Shown here: positions 24,501-33,823 of the stretch, piece after piece
How positions within the stretch are numbered: position 1 is the first letter of the stretch
Layout of the letters: each line of letters opens with the position of its first letter
Source of the DNA: Parasponia andersonii
Taxonomy: Eukaryota; Streptophyta; Magnoliopsida; Rosales; Cannabaceae
Direction: 5' to 3'
Assembly: GCA_002914805.1 (NCBI GenBank)
Contig: JXTB01000014.1
Span: 1,063,180 to 1,127,179, forward strand
Length of the DNA: 64,000 bases
Notes under the pieces: model-generated
The model's database searches: none
Seen by the model: only the letters and a program-made list of their open reading frames with translations
Told to the model about the DNA's origin: nothing
Program-made: the position numbers and the translations under genes

Positions 24501-26325
24501 TGTTAAGAATTACCAAACGATGATCGACAAAAAATGATGAAAACAAGAACACACAGATTTAAGTGGAAAACCCTAATCAGAGAAAACTATGGCAGAGGAA
24601 GAAATTTCACTATGTCGAAAAATAAGGTACAGAAGGTAGAATTTTACACGACCAAGCCTAAAATATATATAATCTCGAAACCCTAAAATACATATGTGTA
24701 CGGACGAAAACTGTACGGACAAACATAAAATACATGTGTACGGACGAAAACCCTCAAAACCCTATCAGCCTGATCCCTCCGCTTCCACCACAGATCTCAA
24801 AATTTCTCCTAATTACAAAAATGTCACATATGTCGCACCGCGAATGTTTCGAGCCAGGGCAAATAGAATTCGAGTCACGAACTTTAACAGTTTCTTTGGT
24901 CGATAGTTATGGACTTATGGTTATGTATCGTTTGATATTTATTTGTTAAGCTTCCTTTTTTTTTGTTGGTTAATTACATCTCAAACATTCAGATTATGCT
25001 ATGCCGAAGGAGACTGCCATTGTTGGTGATGAGAGAGGTCGTTTTTTGTACAGGACTGGAAATGAGTCCAGAAATTTCTGTGGAAATGCAAAATACTTTA
25101 CTGATGCTGTTGCTCTTGTATTTGCAAGGGATAGAAATAGAGCTTGTGGTACTTGCTACTATTCTCGGCTTGCTGTTAATACTTAATACCGTTTGTAGCT
25201 TTTTGCTTAACAATTTTTCTGATTTTTATCTTTTCTGGTTTGATGTAAAAAAACAGGCATGGGGAACATACAATTCCATGTTGCATTATCCAATGGAGTG
25301 TCAGCAGTTGGTCCCAGATACAAGGCAGTTTCTGTCAAAAGGAACTGTTCTGATAATTCTACTTGGCTTACGGCTAAACTAGAAGGGCAACAGGTTGTTC
25401 TTGATGGGCAAGGAATATTGACTGATATCAATAATGCGGTATGCTAGCGTGGCAAAGTTGTTGTTTGTTTGTTTTTTTTTTTTTTGCAAGGCTAGCGTGA
25501 CAAAGTTGTAGCTATCAGTTTATATTTGTGGCCTTTTTGGAAATTGTAGACACTTTGAGATGGTAATTCTTAACTTTTGTCACATTATATGTCGATTTAT
25601 GACAGTTGGGTGATCATGCTGATTCTTCTGATCTGTACATTGGGGTTACAAAAAGGAGAAATTGTTCTATCCGATCAGAAAAGTCAAGATTGATAACGTC
25701 CTTATCATTCCATGGACTTGTAGGGTAATATATGGAACTTCTTTCCCTTTTTACTTTCTTTCTTCTTCTTTTCTGCTTGGATCTTTATATTCTTTTTGTT
25801 ATGTAATTCCTTTGGCATAGCACACGTACTTGCACCAAAGATTTTACCACAATTCCAATACTGTAACAGTTTATTTCATTCTTTTGTTTCAATTTTGACA
25901 CGAACCTGTTTTATAGGGGAGATGAAGAGTATCTTTATGTAAGTGGTGACGGCATAAGAACTGGGGATTACTTTCAGTTCTACCGTTCAGATCCTGATGC
26001 TGCATTACGCTCAATCTGCAGTGTCACTCTAAGCCTAAAAAACATGAAGCTAGATCAAAATCAGAAGAATAACTGTTCTGAAGTTTTTGGAGGTTTGATT
26101 TTCTCATGTTATGGCCGCAATGAACCGTTTTTCACATGCGAGAACATTGACAGCTCCCCGTTTTTTGAGAACTTTCCCAACATTCCATTTGCTGGAATAT
26201 TTTGTGGAGGGGAAATCGGGCGTAGTTCTTCTAGTTTGATCGAGGAAGGTCAGCAAGAAAGCCCTGTCAGCTGCTGTCTACACGTCTATAGCGCTGTTTA
26301 TCTTGTAATGTCATATACTCCGTAG
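18587..26325 (+). CDS. F-box protein with FIST-type domains (At5g63520-like)
   Basis: Ten exons join into one open frame of 534 residues: 18587-18829, 18950-19057, 19151-19243, 19339-19482, 19663-19764, 19845-19893, 24993-25148, 25257-25438, 25606-25724 and 25917-26325. All introns are GT-AG and all phases agree. Residues about 27-70 form an F-box ([17 protein letters not shown]...ARVSKSWN). The remainder resembles the FIST_N/FIST_C region found in Arabidopsis At5g63520-type proteins (for example [33 protein letters not shown], and the C-terminal [11 protein letters not shown]...GGEIG). F-box proteins recruit substrates to SCF ubiquitin ligases; FIST domains are thought to bind small ligands. 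The partner here is unknown. An alternative acceptor at about 19617 would add in-frame residues before exon 5. Intron 6 (19894-24992) is 5.1 kb because it contains Copia element 2 in antisense. Confidence 0.9.
20034..20425 (-). repeat. left (3') LTR of Copia element 2
   Basis: On the - strand it runs from TGTTAGAGTTTG to CTTAACA, with TG...CA ends. A purine-rich tract, AAGGTGGAGAT on the - strand, abuts it at 20426-20436. It pairs with 24501-24889. Confidence 0.93.
20517..23260 (-). pseudogene. Copia element 2 pol (integrase, RT, RNase H)
   Basis: The pre-integrase motif [14 protein letters not shown] lies at about 23170. Integrase is at 22951-22640 with [18 protein letters not shown] and HRTPQQNG. 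The RT region 21971-21324 shows [32 protein letters not shown] and [10 protein letters not shown] continues at 21293-21042. RNase H (20828-20517) shows [10 protein letters not shown] and ends [14 protein letters not shown]. Three frames are used, with stops, so the polyprotein is not continuous, although each domain is well preserved. Confidence 0.9.
23235..24461 (-). pseudogene. Copia element 2 gag and protease
   Basis: It starts at the ATG at 24461 ([20 protein letters not shown]), a UBN2-type gag. A single stop near 24142 interrupts the frame, which resumes at 24128 with [23 protein letters not shown] knuckle [14 protein letters not shown] and a protease active site [11 protein letters not shown] (at about 23590) follow. 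The Asp-Ser-Gly triad of the protease is intact. A frameshift at about 23235-23260 separates this from integrase. Confidence 0.88.
24486..24499 (-). promoter_or_regulatory. primer-binding site of Copia element 2
   Basis: The - strand reads ACTGGTATCAGAGC immediately beside the LTR, an exact match to the initiator tRNA-Met primer consensus TGGTATCAGAGC. Confidence 0.92.
24501..24889 (-). repeat. right (5') LTR of Copia element 2
   Basis: This is the partner of 20034-20425, with scattered substitutions and a short deletion in a CATATGTGTACGGACG-type internal repeat (around 24670-24750). It carries the element's promoter, facing against host transcription. Confidence 0.93.
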
Positions 26326-27630
26326 ATTTGCTTGTTACTTACCTGGTTTGCTTAGATTCGGATGTTTCTGAATGAAATGTAATATGCTTGTATGAGACTT
26401 TTTAGTAATAACACATGTACAAGATGATATTTATGTTTCGTTGTTTCTGAGTGAATTCTTGAATTAAGTGTATTGCTTTATGTGCATTTATCTAAATCCA
26501 ATTCGAATTGAATTAAGTTCATCCTTTTGTTGTGGTAGGACTAAGAAACTTTAGTCGTTTTGATATTTGTGTCTACCAACAGTATACAGTAGAGGACATT
26601 TGAAATACTCAAATGCGCTTTCTCTTTAGTCTTAGCTTGTTGTGCTAAAGGATATTTGTCACTTAAACTAGGAAGCATAAACCATTTCTATAAAAAGGAT
26701 TTTTGATCGGGCAAAGACGAAAATGGCATTCGATTTTTTTGGTGATGAAAAATGGACGAAAATAGGACCATTCCGTAGGACTATTTTTAGGAACTGTTTT
26801 CTAGGATGACTTCACCAATTTTCAACGATTTTTGAACGCGATGATATTCCTCTGTTAATCACCCACCGTCGATTCCGAACGCGGTTAGGGTTGTTTGAAC
26901 GAGATGTTTCTTCGTCGCTTCTGGCTGGTTCAATAGTAGTGTTTTCCTTATTATGTTAGGGTGATACCTAGTGTAATCTTGTGCCTTGTTGTGCTAAGGT
27001 ATTACTAGTCTAGCCAGGCAAATGCTCATCTCAAAAATAGTTAATGAAACTAGGAAGTATTTTGTCCTTCTTAGTATATCCATAGGATTCTTCCAAATAT
27101 ATATATATCCATAGGAAAATCTAAAACTTAAGGTAAAGTTTAAACACGTGGAGGATTTGACATTTTTACCCGAACAATATATAACTGTACAATCTGAAAG
27201 AAGCACAGGATAATGTCTAGCTTAAGAAATGGTGCAAAATATTCAAGTAGAGTCTCCATTGTCATGGTACAAGCGGCTTGAGCTTAGTAACCTTTTGGAA
27301 ACCTAAACCTGTGGCTTCCCATCTGCATTACAAGAACTAAAAAAGGATATGTAATTCACGGCGTAAAAGTAAGAACAAAAGAGGATATATAACTCGTCGA
27401 GTAAAAGTAAGAATATTCATGAGCAAAATATGAATATGCATGATCATGGTCTTGTTATCATTGACTCTTTGATAAAGACACCACGTTTTTCTAAATTTTA
27501 CTAACCCGTAAAACCGTAATGAGAATGCAAAGAAGGAAAATATTTTTCTTGCCCATCCCTCGTGTTTACTCACATTGATACAAGTTTTGATGAATTTCTC
27601 ACATAATTGTTAAAATCGGTAAGTGACAAC
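26326..27630. other. 3' flank of the F-box gene and intergenic sequence
   Basis: A possible polyadenylation signal, AATGAAATGTAATA, lies at about 26372, shortly after the stop. No gene was recognised beyond it. Short frames at 26994-27206 and 27337-27573 have no supporting features. Confidence 0.5.
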
Positions 27631-27884
27631 TAAGGTGTCGTTTGGTAACACTTTTGTTTTTTATTTTTTTAAACAAAAAAATGAAAGTATTTTCATTTAT
27701 TTTGTTTTTTACTTTTTGAAAACAAAAATGTGTTTGATAATTGTGTTTTTGTTTTTTGTTTTTAAAAATAAAAAATGAAAACATGTTTGATAACTCTCAC
27801 TTTTTGTTTTTAAAAATGAAAATAAAAAAGTAATGTAATAAGACACATTTATTAAGATAATATTGACATTTTAAAAACGTCATA

Positions 27885-28110
27885 GACAAATAAAGAGGGA
27901 TTAAAGAGAGACAAAAATAGAGAAAAAGTTGAGAAATAGATGGATGAGAGAGAATGTAAAAAGATAGAGAAGAGAGAGAAAATATAGAAAGAGAATGATA
28001 AATACAGAAGTTTGAGTAGAGAAATGGATGAAAGAAAAAGTTGAGTACTAAAGAGATGAGAGATAAAGTTAAAAATTAGAGATATGAGAGAGAAAGCGTA
28101 CAAATACAAA
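27885..28110. repeat. GA-rich purine tract
   Basis: Degenerate GAGA and GAAA repeats on the + strand lie inside the Harbinger element. The apparent reading frame on - (Ser/Leu/Phe-rich) is an artefact. Confidence 0.7.
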
Positions 28111-28389
28111 CATAATATGAAATCAAAAGCTCTATTTAGTAACATACAAGCATACAAACATAAACTAATAATTGTCCAAACTTTTAAGGTCCTTAATTAA
28201 GTTATAACAACTAACACACTAAGTTTTAAAAATTTCAATTACATCGATTCGTTATCCATATATGCTCAGGAATATCATCATGAACGTGAGCCATTTCCCG
28301 CAATTGACTTCAAGAAATACTGAACTCCATATTAACAAACTATATCACTAAATTTGACTGACATAAACTAAAATTGAAATCAATTTTGA

Positions 28390-28737
28390 TTAATATTTTA
28401 CCCGCATAAGTTTATCCCACACTTCATCAGTTGCACTAAATTGTCTAGTTACTATATTATATCTCTCTCCTAGTAGCGTCTTAAACTCCTTTTGCGTTTG
28501 CTTTAGTTGATTGAACGTATTCCTTAACTGCAAATCACTGTAGCCCCTTTTAGTTCGTGCACAAAGTTCTTTTCCTATATATTTTCATGATGGTTTCGAG
28601 AACGTAGTGGTACACCTATTTCCCTTGATAATCTCTTCTTCCATAAGATCAATGAAAATTTCTTCATGTCTTTGAGTCCATATAGATGCTTCATCATTAT
28701 TATCAATCTTATGAACATCACTATCTATATCTACCAT
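28390..28737 (-). pseudogene. Myb/SANT-like gene of the Harbinger element
   Basis: One frame of 115 codons starts at ATG 28737 and ends at TAA 28390-28392. It reads as a Myb/SANT-like DNA-binding domain (Myb_DNA-bind_3 type): WTQRHEEIFIDLMEEEI, then NRCTTTFSKPS, YSDLQLRNTFNQLKQTQKEF and FSATDEVWDKL. Codon 51 (28585-28587) is TGA where the family normally has a conserved Trp, so a single G-to-A type change inactivated it. In this superfamily the Myb-like protein binds the transposon ends and helps the transposase. The sequence runs up to the normal end of the domain, so it is otherwise nearly complete. Confidence 0.75.
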
Positions 28738-30405
28738 CTATATAAATCTTAAGAATTAATAGTATTTCATAATAATAATAATATGCAAACAAATAATAAT
28801 ACAAGGAGACTTGGACTTAAGTGAAAAATTTTAGTCAAAATCAGCTAAAAATGTGTTGACTAAATGCACACTTTCTAAATATAGCATTCTACTTATATTT
28901 TTAACCTACAAATAGACTATATTCTATTAATAAATTATGTATTAAAAGAATTCCCCATTTCAGAAAAATCTAAGAAAGCATTAATAAAAGTATAATCTGA
29001 ATTATGGCACGTATTTGATTGATTAATTAAAAATAATTACTACCATATATGGTCAAAGAACATTAATGCACTTAGTCTTGTATGCTTGAGAAAAAAAAAG
29101 CTTCCCTAGTCCAATCCTTCAGTAGAGACAAAGGATATATACTCCAACTAGTAGCCTTACAAACTTATTTACTAAGCCAACGGTCCCTAATAACCAACTT
29201 TAGTTAGTAAGCCTGCACTACTTGTATTTTCTCATGATCAGTGGACAAAATGAGAGCACGGACCTTGAGGTCCTCACAGATTGATATTGACATATGTAAC
29301 GTGAATGACCTGAAAACAGCAATCCCTAATATACAACAAGTGTTGAACCAAAAACAGCAGTCCCTAATTAACCATCCATAGAGACACAATCCAATTCAAA
29401 TCCTTTCAAGTAATACATGTACATGCCTAGTCAAAATTCAATTCAAAATCCACCCAAGTAAAAAGGTACATAATGTTGGATGAAGGATTCCTCAAACTAA
29501 ACGGGACATATTTAGTGTCTTTTCTAAGTTTCTAAAAACTCCTTGAGGACCTAGGGACTATAGTCTATAGCGTACATGCCAAAAAAAGGGGTAGGGAACC
29601 CCAAAAAAAAAAAAAAAAAAAAAAAAATTTGTAAGTCGAGGTGCTCCATTATATGGTATCCCAGCTGTCCAGAATTCTAAGTACTTTTCGCCATTTAGTA
29701 TTGTTTTAAAGAATTATCCATCAACTAGATTGTTGAGCTATTGTCCATCCATACGCCACCCTCACCCTTGATATGTTAAGGTACTGTTGCAACAACGCTA
29801 TGGTTTTTGCAAATCCCACCCTATCTTTTCCACATTTATATCATCAGAAGATCAGTTTTAGCTTCCCACAATTAAGCCCGAGAACTTTTGCCACAAATTA
29901 ATGATAACAAACTCGATTACAATATAATTCAAGGAAGGATTATTAAGAGAGAAGATTAAACAACACCTTCCATAGACCCTGCAAAGGCCTCGATGGAGTG
30001 GGTGAGCAATTGTGCAATTAAGTTTACATAAGAAGAACCCGGAACACCCTTTTCATAAAAAAAGGCTTGAAAATAAAAAATAAAAAAAACAACCCAAAAA
30101 AAAAAAAAATTACCATTTGTTGCTATGAACACCAAACAAGCAAAGAGCAAGAACAAAGAACATACTAAATTTTTATACGAAATAGGTCTCTTGTAACCAA
30201 ATCAAACTCATATTAATGCCCATTTATAGCCAAAAACATATGACGATATCCAATTAAAAGAAAAATTGAAGATGAATATTCATACCTTTTAGGCCGAAAA
30301 CCCCAAATATTAGAAATCAGATCTGGTCTTTCCCTTTATTGAACAAATCCAGTGGCCTTTAACTGGAGAGATAGAAAATTTATCAACATTAGAGAAAAAT
30401 TTTCA

Positions 30406-30583
30406 TATAGAGAGAGAGAGACTATATCTACTTATTCTAATGGAGATTTGCCTTCTCAAAGTGAAAATGGAGCTAAGCTAGAGCAATCGACCAAAGAAAT
30501 GGAGGTTAGAGAGAGAGAGAGAGAGAGAGAGAGAGGCCATGGACTGAGGAGAGAAGCTAAAGAGATGGAGGAGAGAGAGAGGG
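30406..30583 (+). repeat. GA microsatellites
   Basis: GA runs occur at about 30408-30420, 30509-30534 and 30570-30580, near the right end of the Harbinger element. Confidence 0.8.
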
Positions 30584-30997
30584 TATGGGGTCTGAGCCAC
30601 TGAGGTGAGCCATGAGTAGGAGGATCTCATGCTTTTGAGGAGGAGGAAAAAAGGAAAAAAAGTTTAAAAGTGAGAAAATTTTGATTAAAAATTGAAAAAA
30701 CAAAAAAATAGAAATAGACTTAACGAATGCAATTTCTCCACGTGTTTTCATTTTTTTTTTCACTTAAATAAACATAAAACTATTTAAATAATTGTTACCA
30801 AACGTATCCTAATTTTTTTTTTTTTATAATTATTTTTATTATAGATTAGCAAACACGCCTTAATTTTCTTGAAAAATGCACAAAAGGATGAAGAATAGCT
30901 ACAAACCGGTGGACTGATTATTTGCATCATCCAGACTCCAATTTTGGACTCTCTGATAAAAGTTGAGACTTGTGAATGAGATAAGAAACAAAATGGT

Positions 30998-31096
30998 GAT
31001 TAAAGAGTTACCTAGTAAATTATAAGATGTGCCTCGCTGAATGAATATGTGTACAGGCATAAGCTAATTAAAGAGTTACCTAGTAAATTAAATCAA
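30998..31096 (+). repeat. short direct repeat beside MIR171
   Basis: TAAAGAGTTACCTAGTAAAT occurs at about 31000 and again at about 31069, roughly 70 bp apart. The second copy ends just before the A-run preceding the microRNA hairpin. Confidence 0.8.
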
Positions 31097-31104
31097 ACTA
31101 AAAA

Positions 31105-31235
31105 AAAAAAAAAAAGTCAGGAAAGGAGTTGAGATATTGGCACGGCTCAATCAAATAAAAGGACCCAACTTTTGAGAGATTTGATTTGATTGAGCCATTC
31201 CAATATCTCACCATTTTCAGCAAAACAATAAAAAT
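31105..31235 (-). ncRNA. MIR171: microRNA171 precursor
   Basis: Bases 31131-31155 and 31185-31209 form an inverted repeat with 23 of 25 positions paired and a 29-base loop that itself contains a small AAAAG/CTTTT stem. Read on the - strand, the 3' arm covers 31153 down to 31133 and contains TGATTGAGCCGTGCCAATAT plus a final C, the exact 21-nt mature miR171 known from rice and other plants. The expected star (31205 down to 31185) begins TATTGGAATGGCTC. Mature miR171 sits on the 3' arm in this family, as here. It directs cleavage of GRAS-family SCL6/HAM transcripts controlling meristem and branching. A TA-rich tract at 31283-31316 lies upstream on this strand and could supply a TATA box. Precursor limits are approximate. 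Confidence 0.88.
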
Positions 31236-31282
31236 AGTGACCAAAAGTATGAAACCAACAAATTCACCTCTTTCGTAACCAT

Positions 31283-31316
31283 GTATATACATATATATAT
31301 ATATATATATATGTAT
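31283..31316. repeat. TA microsatellite
   Basis: This is an alternating TA run with a few C and G interruptions, about 75 bp upstream of the MIR171 hairpin on its own strand. Confidence 0.85.
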
Positions 31317-31319
31317 AGT

Positions 31320-32425
31320 TGGTGTGAAATGGAAGTGCTCCGCAAAGAAGAAAATGAAGAAGGAAAGTTGAAATAATGGAGGGTCATTGGGAAAATGGTT
31401 GAGATGTCAATGTCTTAGTTTCACTAGTAAGATCCATAATATATATAAAAATTTCCAGTACGGCCTTTCTTCAATGCATAATGGTTCATGACACTGTCAC
31501 CAAGTGCCCAAGAAGGTCCCTCATGACTGGAAATTGCCTTTTCATTTCCAATAGTGCTTCTAATGGCCTAACAAGATTGTTTTTATTATCATTTTATCAT
31601 TCTTATCATCCTTCATTGCTTAAAACCCAATTAAATAATAGAAAAAAAAAAGCTTATGTTCCTCTCTCTCTCTCTCTTAATTTTTTTTTTTTCAAAAAGC
31701 CAACTTATGTGGGCAGTTTTTGGATCAATTTAAGCTACACCTACAAATGATTGACTGAACAGTGTTTCCAATCTTTGTATGGAATCAGAATGTCATTGGT
31801 GCTTTCTCTCACAAATGGAATATATGGTTTTTAATCTAAATAATAACACATGATAATACCCCTAGTTAATAACTTATAATATCTAAGGAGGTCACATTTG
31901 TTAGGGCTGCATACCAAAAAGGTTATTGAAAAGCCTCTTTGGAATCGCCATAATATACCTCTCTAGAGTTGTTTTTGGCAAGAAATAATACAAAAAAATT
32001 AGAGCAAAAATAATAAATTATGCCGTAATTATGTATATCTTTTCCAAGTGTTGAGCCCTCCTGTAAGTGGTTCGTTCATTATCTCCACTAAAAACACAAA
32101 GAAACGAAAGATTCGATAATCATAGACTAATAAATACCTAAATTCTTTTCCTGTTTGCTTGACAATGTAGTGCATACTGTATTACTACATTAAATAAATA
32201 CTTTGAAAACAAGACTGGGTTTGGCCCCAATATGATAATAAAGCAAAAGCTTGAAATTTTTGCCCTTTGAGATTTTTTCTCGTCTGTATAAAATGGCTCT
32301 CTCATTCACAATACAACCAAAGTTGGCTTAGGATACCTAGTCTTTCCACAAAAATTACGATTTACGAGTGTTTTGTACTAAGCAAAAATTACAGACAAGT
32401 GAGAATACCTTTTCTCTCTTAATAA
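31320..32425. other. intergenic sequence, nothing recognised
   Basis: AT-rich sequence with a short CT run at about 31660-31677. No gene or transposon ends were recognised. Confidence 0.5.
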
Positions 32426-32427
32426 AA

Positions 32428-32918
32428 GGATAAATAACATTATGAGAAAAATCTCACTTTAATCCTTATATTTTGAATATCGCCGTATTGGTACTTAATT
32501 TATTAAAAATATTTCATTTTTGTCATTTTTATTATATGTTTTGTTTGATTCTCAACAAAATGACAGCATAAGATGTATTGTCATTTTGTGTTATTCATTT
32601 CAATAAAATATTATATTTTAAACAGTTTGACACTACATTCTTATCTATTATGCAGTTAATTTTTGTTCAACTAATCATTTTTAAACTACTTTAGTTCATA
32701 TTCTAATATTTTTATAGATTATATTTCTAGATATAAAATAAGTACAACATAAAAATACGGTTGTCTCATGTGCTCATTGTGTTAGGAATAAAATAGAATA
32801 TATAACAAGAATGACTAAAATGAAACTTTTTTAATATTTAAAGAATCAAAATGACAAAATTAAAGTTTAAAGTCACACATTTCTCATAATTTAGGGACGA
32901 AAAGGATTATTTATCTTT
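32428..32918. mobile_element. possible MITE (about 490 bp)
   Basis: The left end GGATAAATAACATTATGAGAAA and the inverted right end AAGATAAATAATCC...ATTATGAGAAATGTG share GATAAATAA, ATTATGAGAAA and a following TGACTTTAA/CTCACTTTAA block, although the right arm has an extra insertion of about 15 bp. There is no coding sequence between. A target duplication was not confirmed, so the superfamily is unknown. Confidence 0.4.
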
Positions 32919-33823
32919 AAACGTAGAAGGTAGACCATAGTTTATCATCTTAAAATCCAACCAAGAAAATGCAGAGTATTCCAACAACCAGTATAAACAA
33001 CAGTTGCTTATCCCAAACTTAGTGGCTTCCTTTTACCTTTTTTTTTTTTTTTTTTTTCAAAGAAGAAAGTTGTACGATCTGTAAGGCGCTCATATGGTAC
33101 AAATACCAAGTATTTGGTATTTAAAACATACAAACGAGGCTAATAGGGCAAGCTCCTCCAATGGCACAACATGCAAGGATTTCCCTAAAAGCAGGTGAAG
33201 GGCTAAGCAAAGACTAAAGAAAACAAAAACCTAGTGGGTGGAATATTATTACTATTTTCACCATGAGAATCTATGATCTCAGTCCAAGCGAGTATATGGT
33301 CAGAGTCCAACAAGGCAACAATGATCCAGGACACCATTCACCATTGTTAGGGAATATGCTTCTCCTATATCTTGGAAGTATTAAAAAAGGCCTATTCACT
33401 TTCGGATATTTCAGTTATTTGGGGTTAGTATATTAGATCTTGATAACTCATCCGAGTCATTAAGATCATTCTGCAGAAGCAACTCAAACAAGTTTTTCAA
33501 TGCCTGAAAGACGATGCATATTAACACTAGGGACAATGTGAGGATGTCTTCAATCATACAAGGAAAAGTAACAATGGTTTCTCTTCTTAATGTCTTGTGA
33601 AAACAAATTTTATGCATGAACTGTCCGGTACAAGCTCAAGAACGGAAATGCCTTTCTCAATTACAAAAATCCTTCAAAATAATTCTTTCAATTGCCAGAA
33701 AAATCAAAATACAAAGTGAACTCTCAAAAAGCTTTGCTCTATGTCTCGGAGCTGCTTATTTCCTTACAAGGAACACCTCCAACTAAAAGGTACATGTAAA
33801 CATGACAATAAATATAAAAATTA
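32919..33823. other. 3' flank of the gamma-CA-like gene
   Basis: A T-run lies at 33040-33058, and a small palindrome AAATACCAAGTATTTGGTATTT at 33101-33122. No gene was recognised. Part of this is presumably the 3' untranslated region of the gene ending at 33824. Confidence 0.5.

Larger units (their letters stand above)
20034..24889 (-). mobile_element. complete Copia LTR retrotransposon (element 2) inside intron 6
   Basis: The element is 4,856 bp, bounded by LTRs 20034-20425 and 24501-24889 and flanked by identical 5-bp duplications, GTTTC at 20029-20033 and 24890-24894. It lies antisense to the host F-box/FIST gene. The primer site and polypurine tract are both present. Coding parts are in Copia order with a few stops and shifts. 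By eye the two LTRs differ at roughly 25-30 of about 390 positions, so it is old but less decayed than many elements here. Removing the element restores a host intron of only about 240 bp. Confidence 0.95.
27634..30809 (-). mobile_element. PIF/Harbinger-type DNA transposon, defective
   Basis: The left end GGTGTCGTTTGGTAACAC and the inverted right end GGATACGTTTGGTAACAA match at 14 of the first 17 positions. Both ends are flanked by TAA (27631-27633 and 30810-30812), the 3-bp duplication preferred by PIF/Harbinger elements. Inside is a Myb/SANT-like gene, the second protein of this superfamily. The DDE transposase gene was not found. AG-rich simple repeats lie near both ends. The element is 3,176 bp and is probably a deletion derivative mobilised in trans. 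Confidence 0.75.

Noticed and set aside
27852-28157. Ser/Leu/Phe-rich frame resembling a membrane protein
   Set aside because: It is the complement of a GA-rich purine tract.
33101-33122. Perfect small palindrome as a microRNA candidate
   Set aside because: The stem is only about 10 bp with a tiny loop, too short for a plant microRNA precursor.
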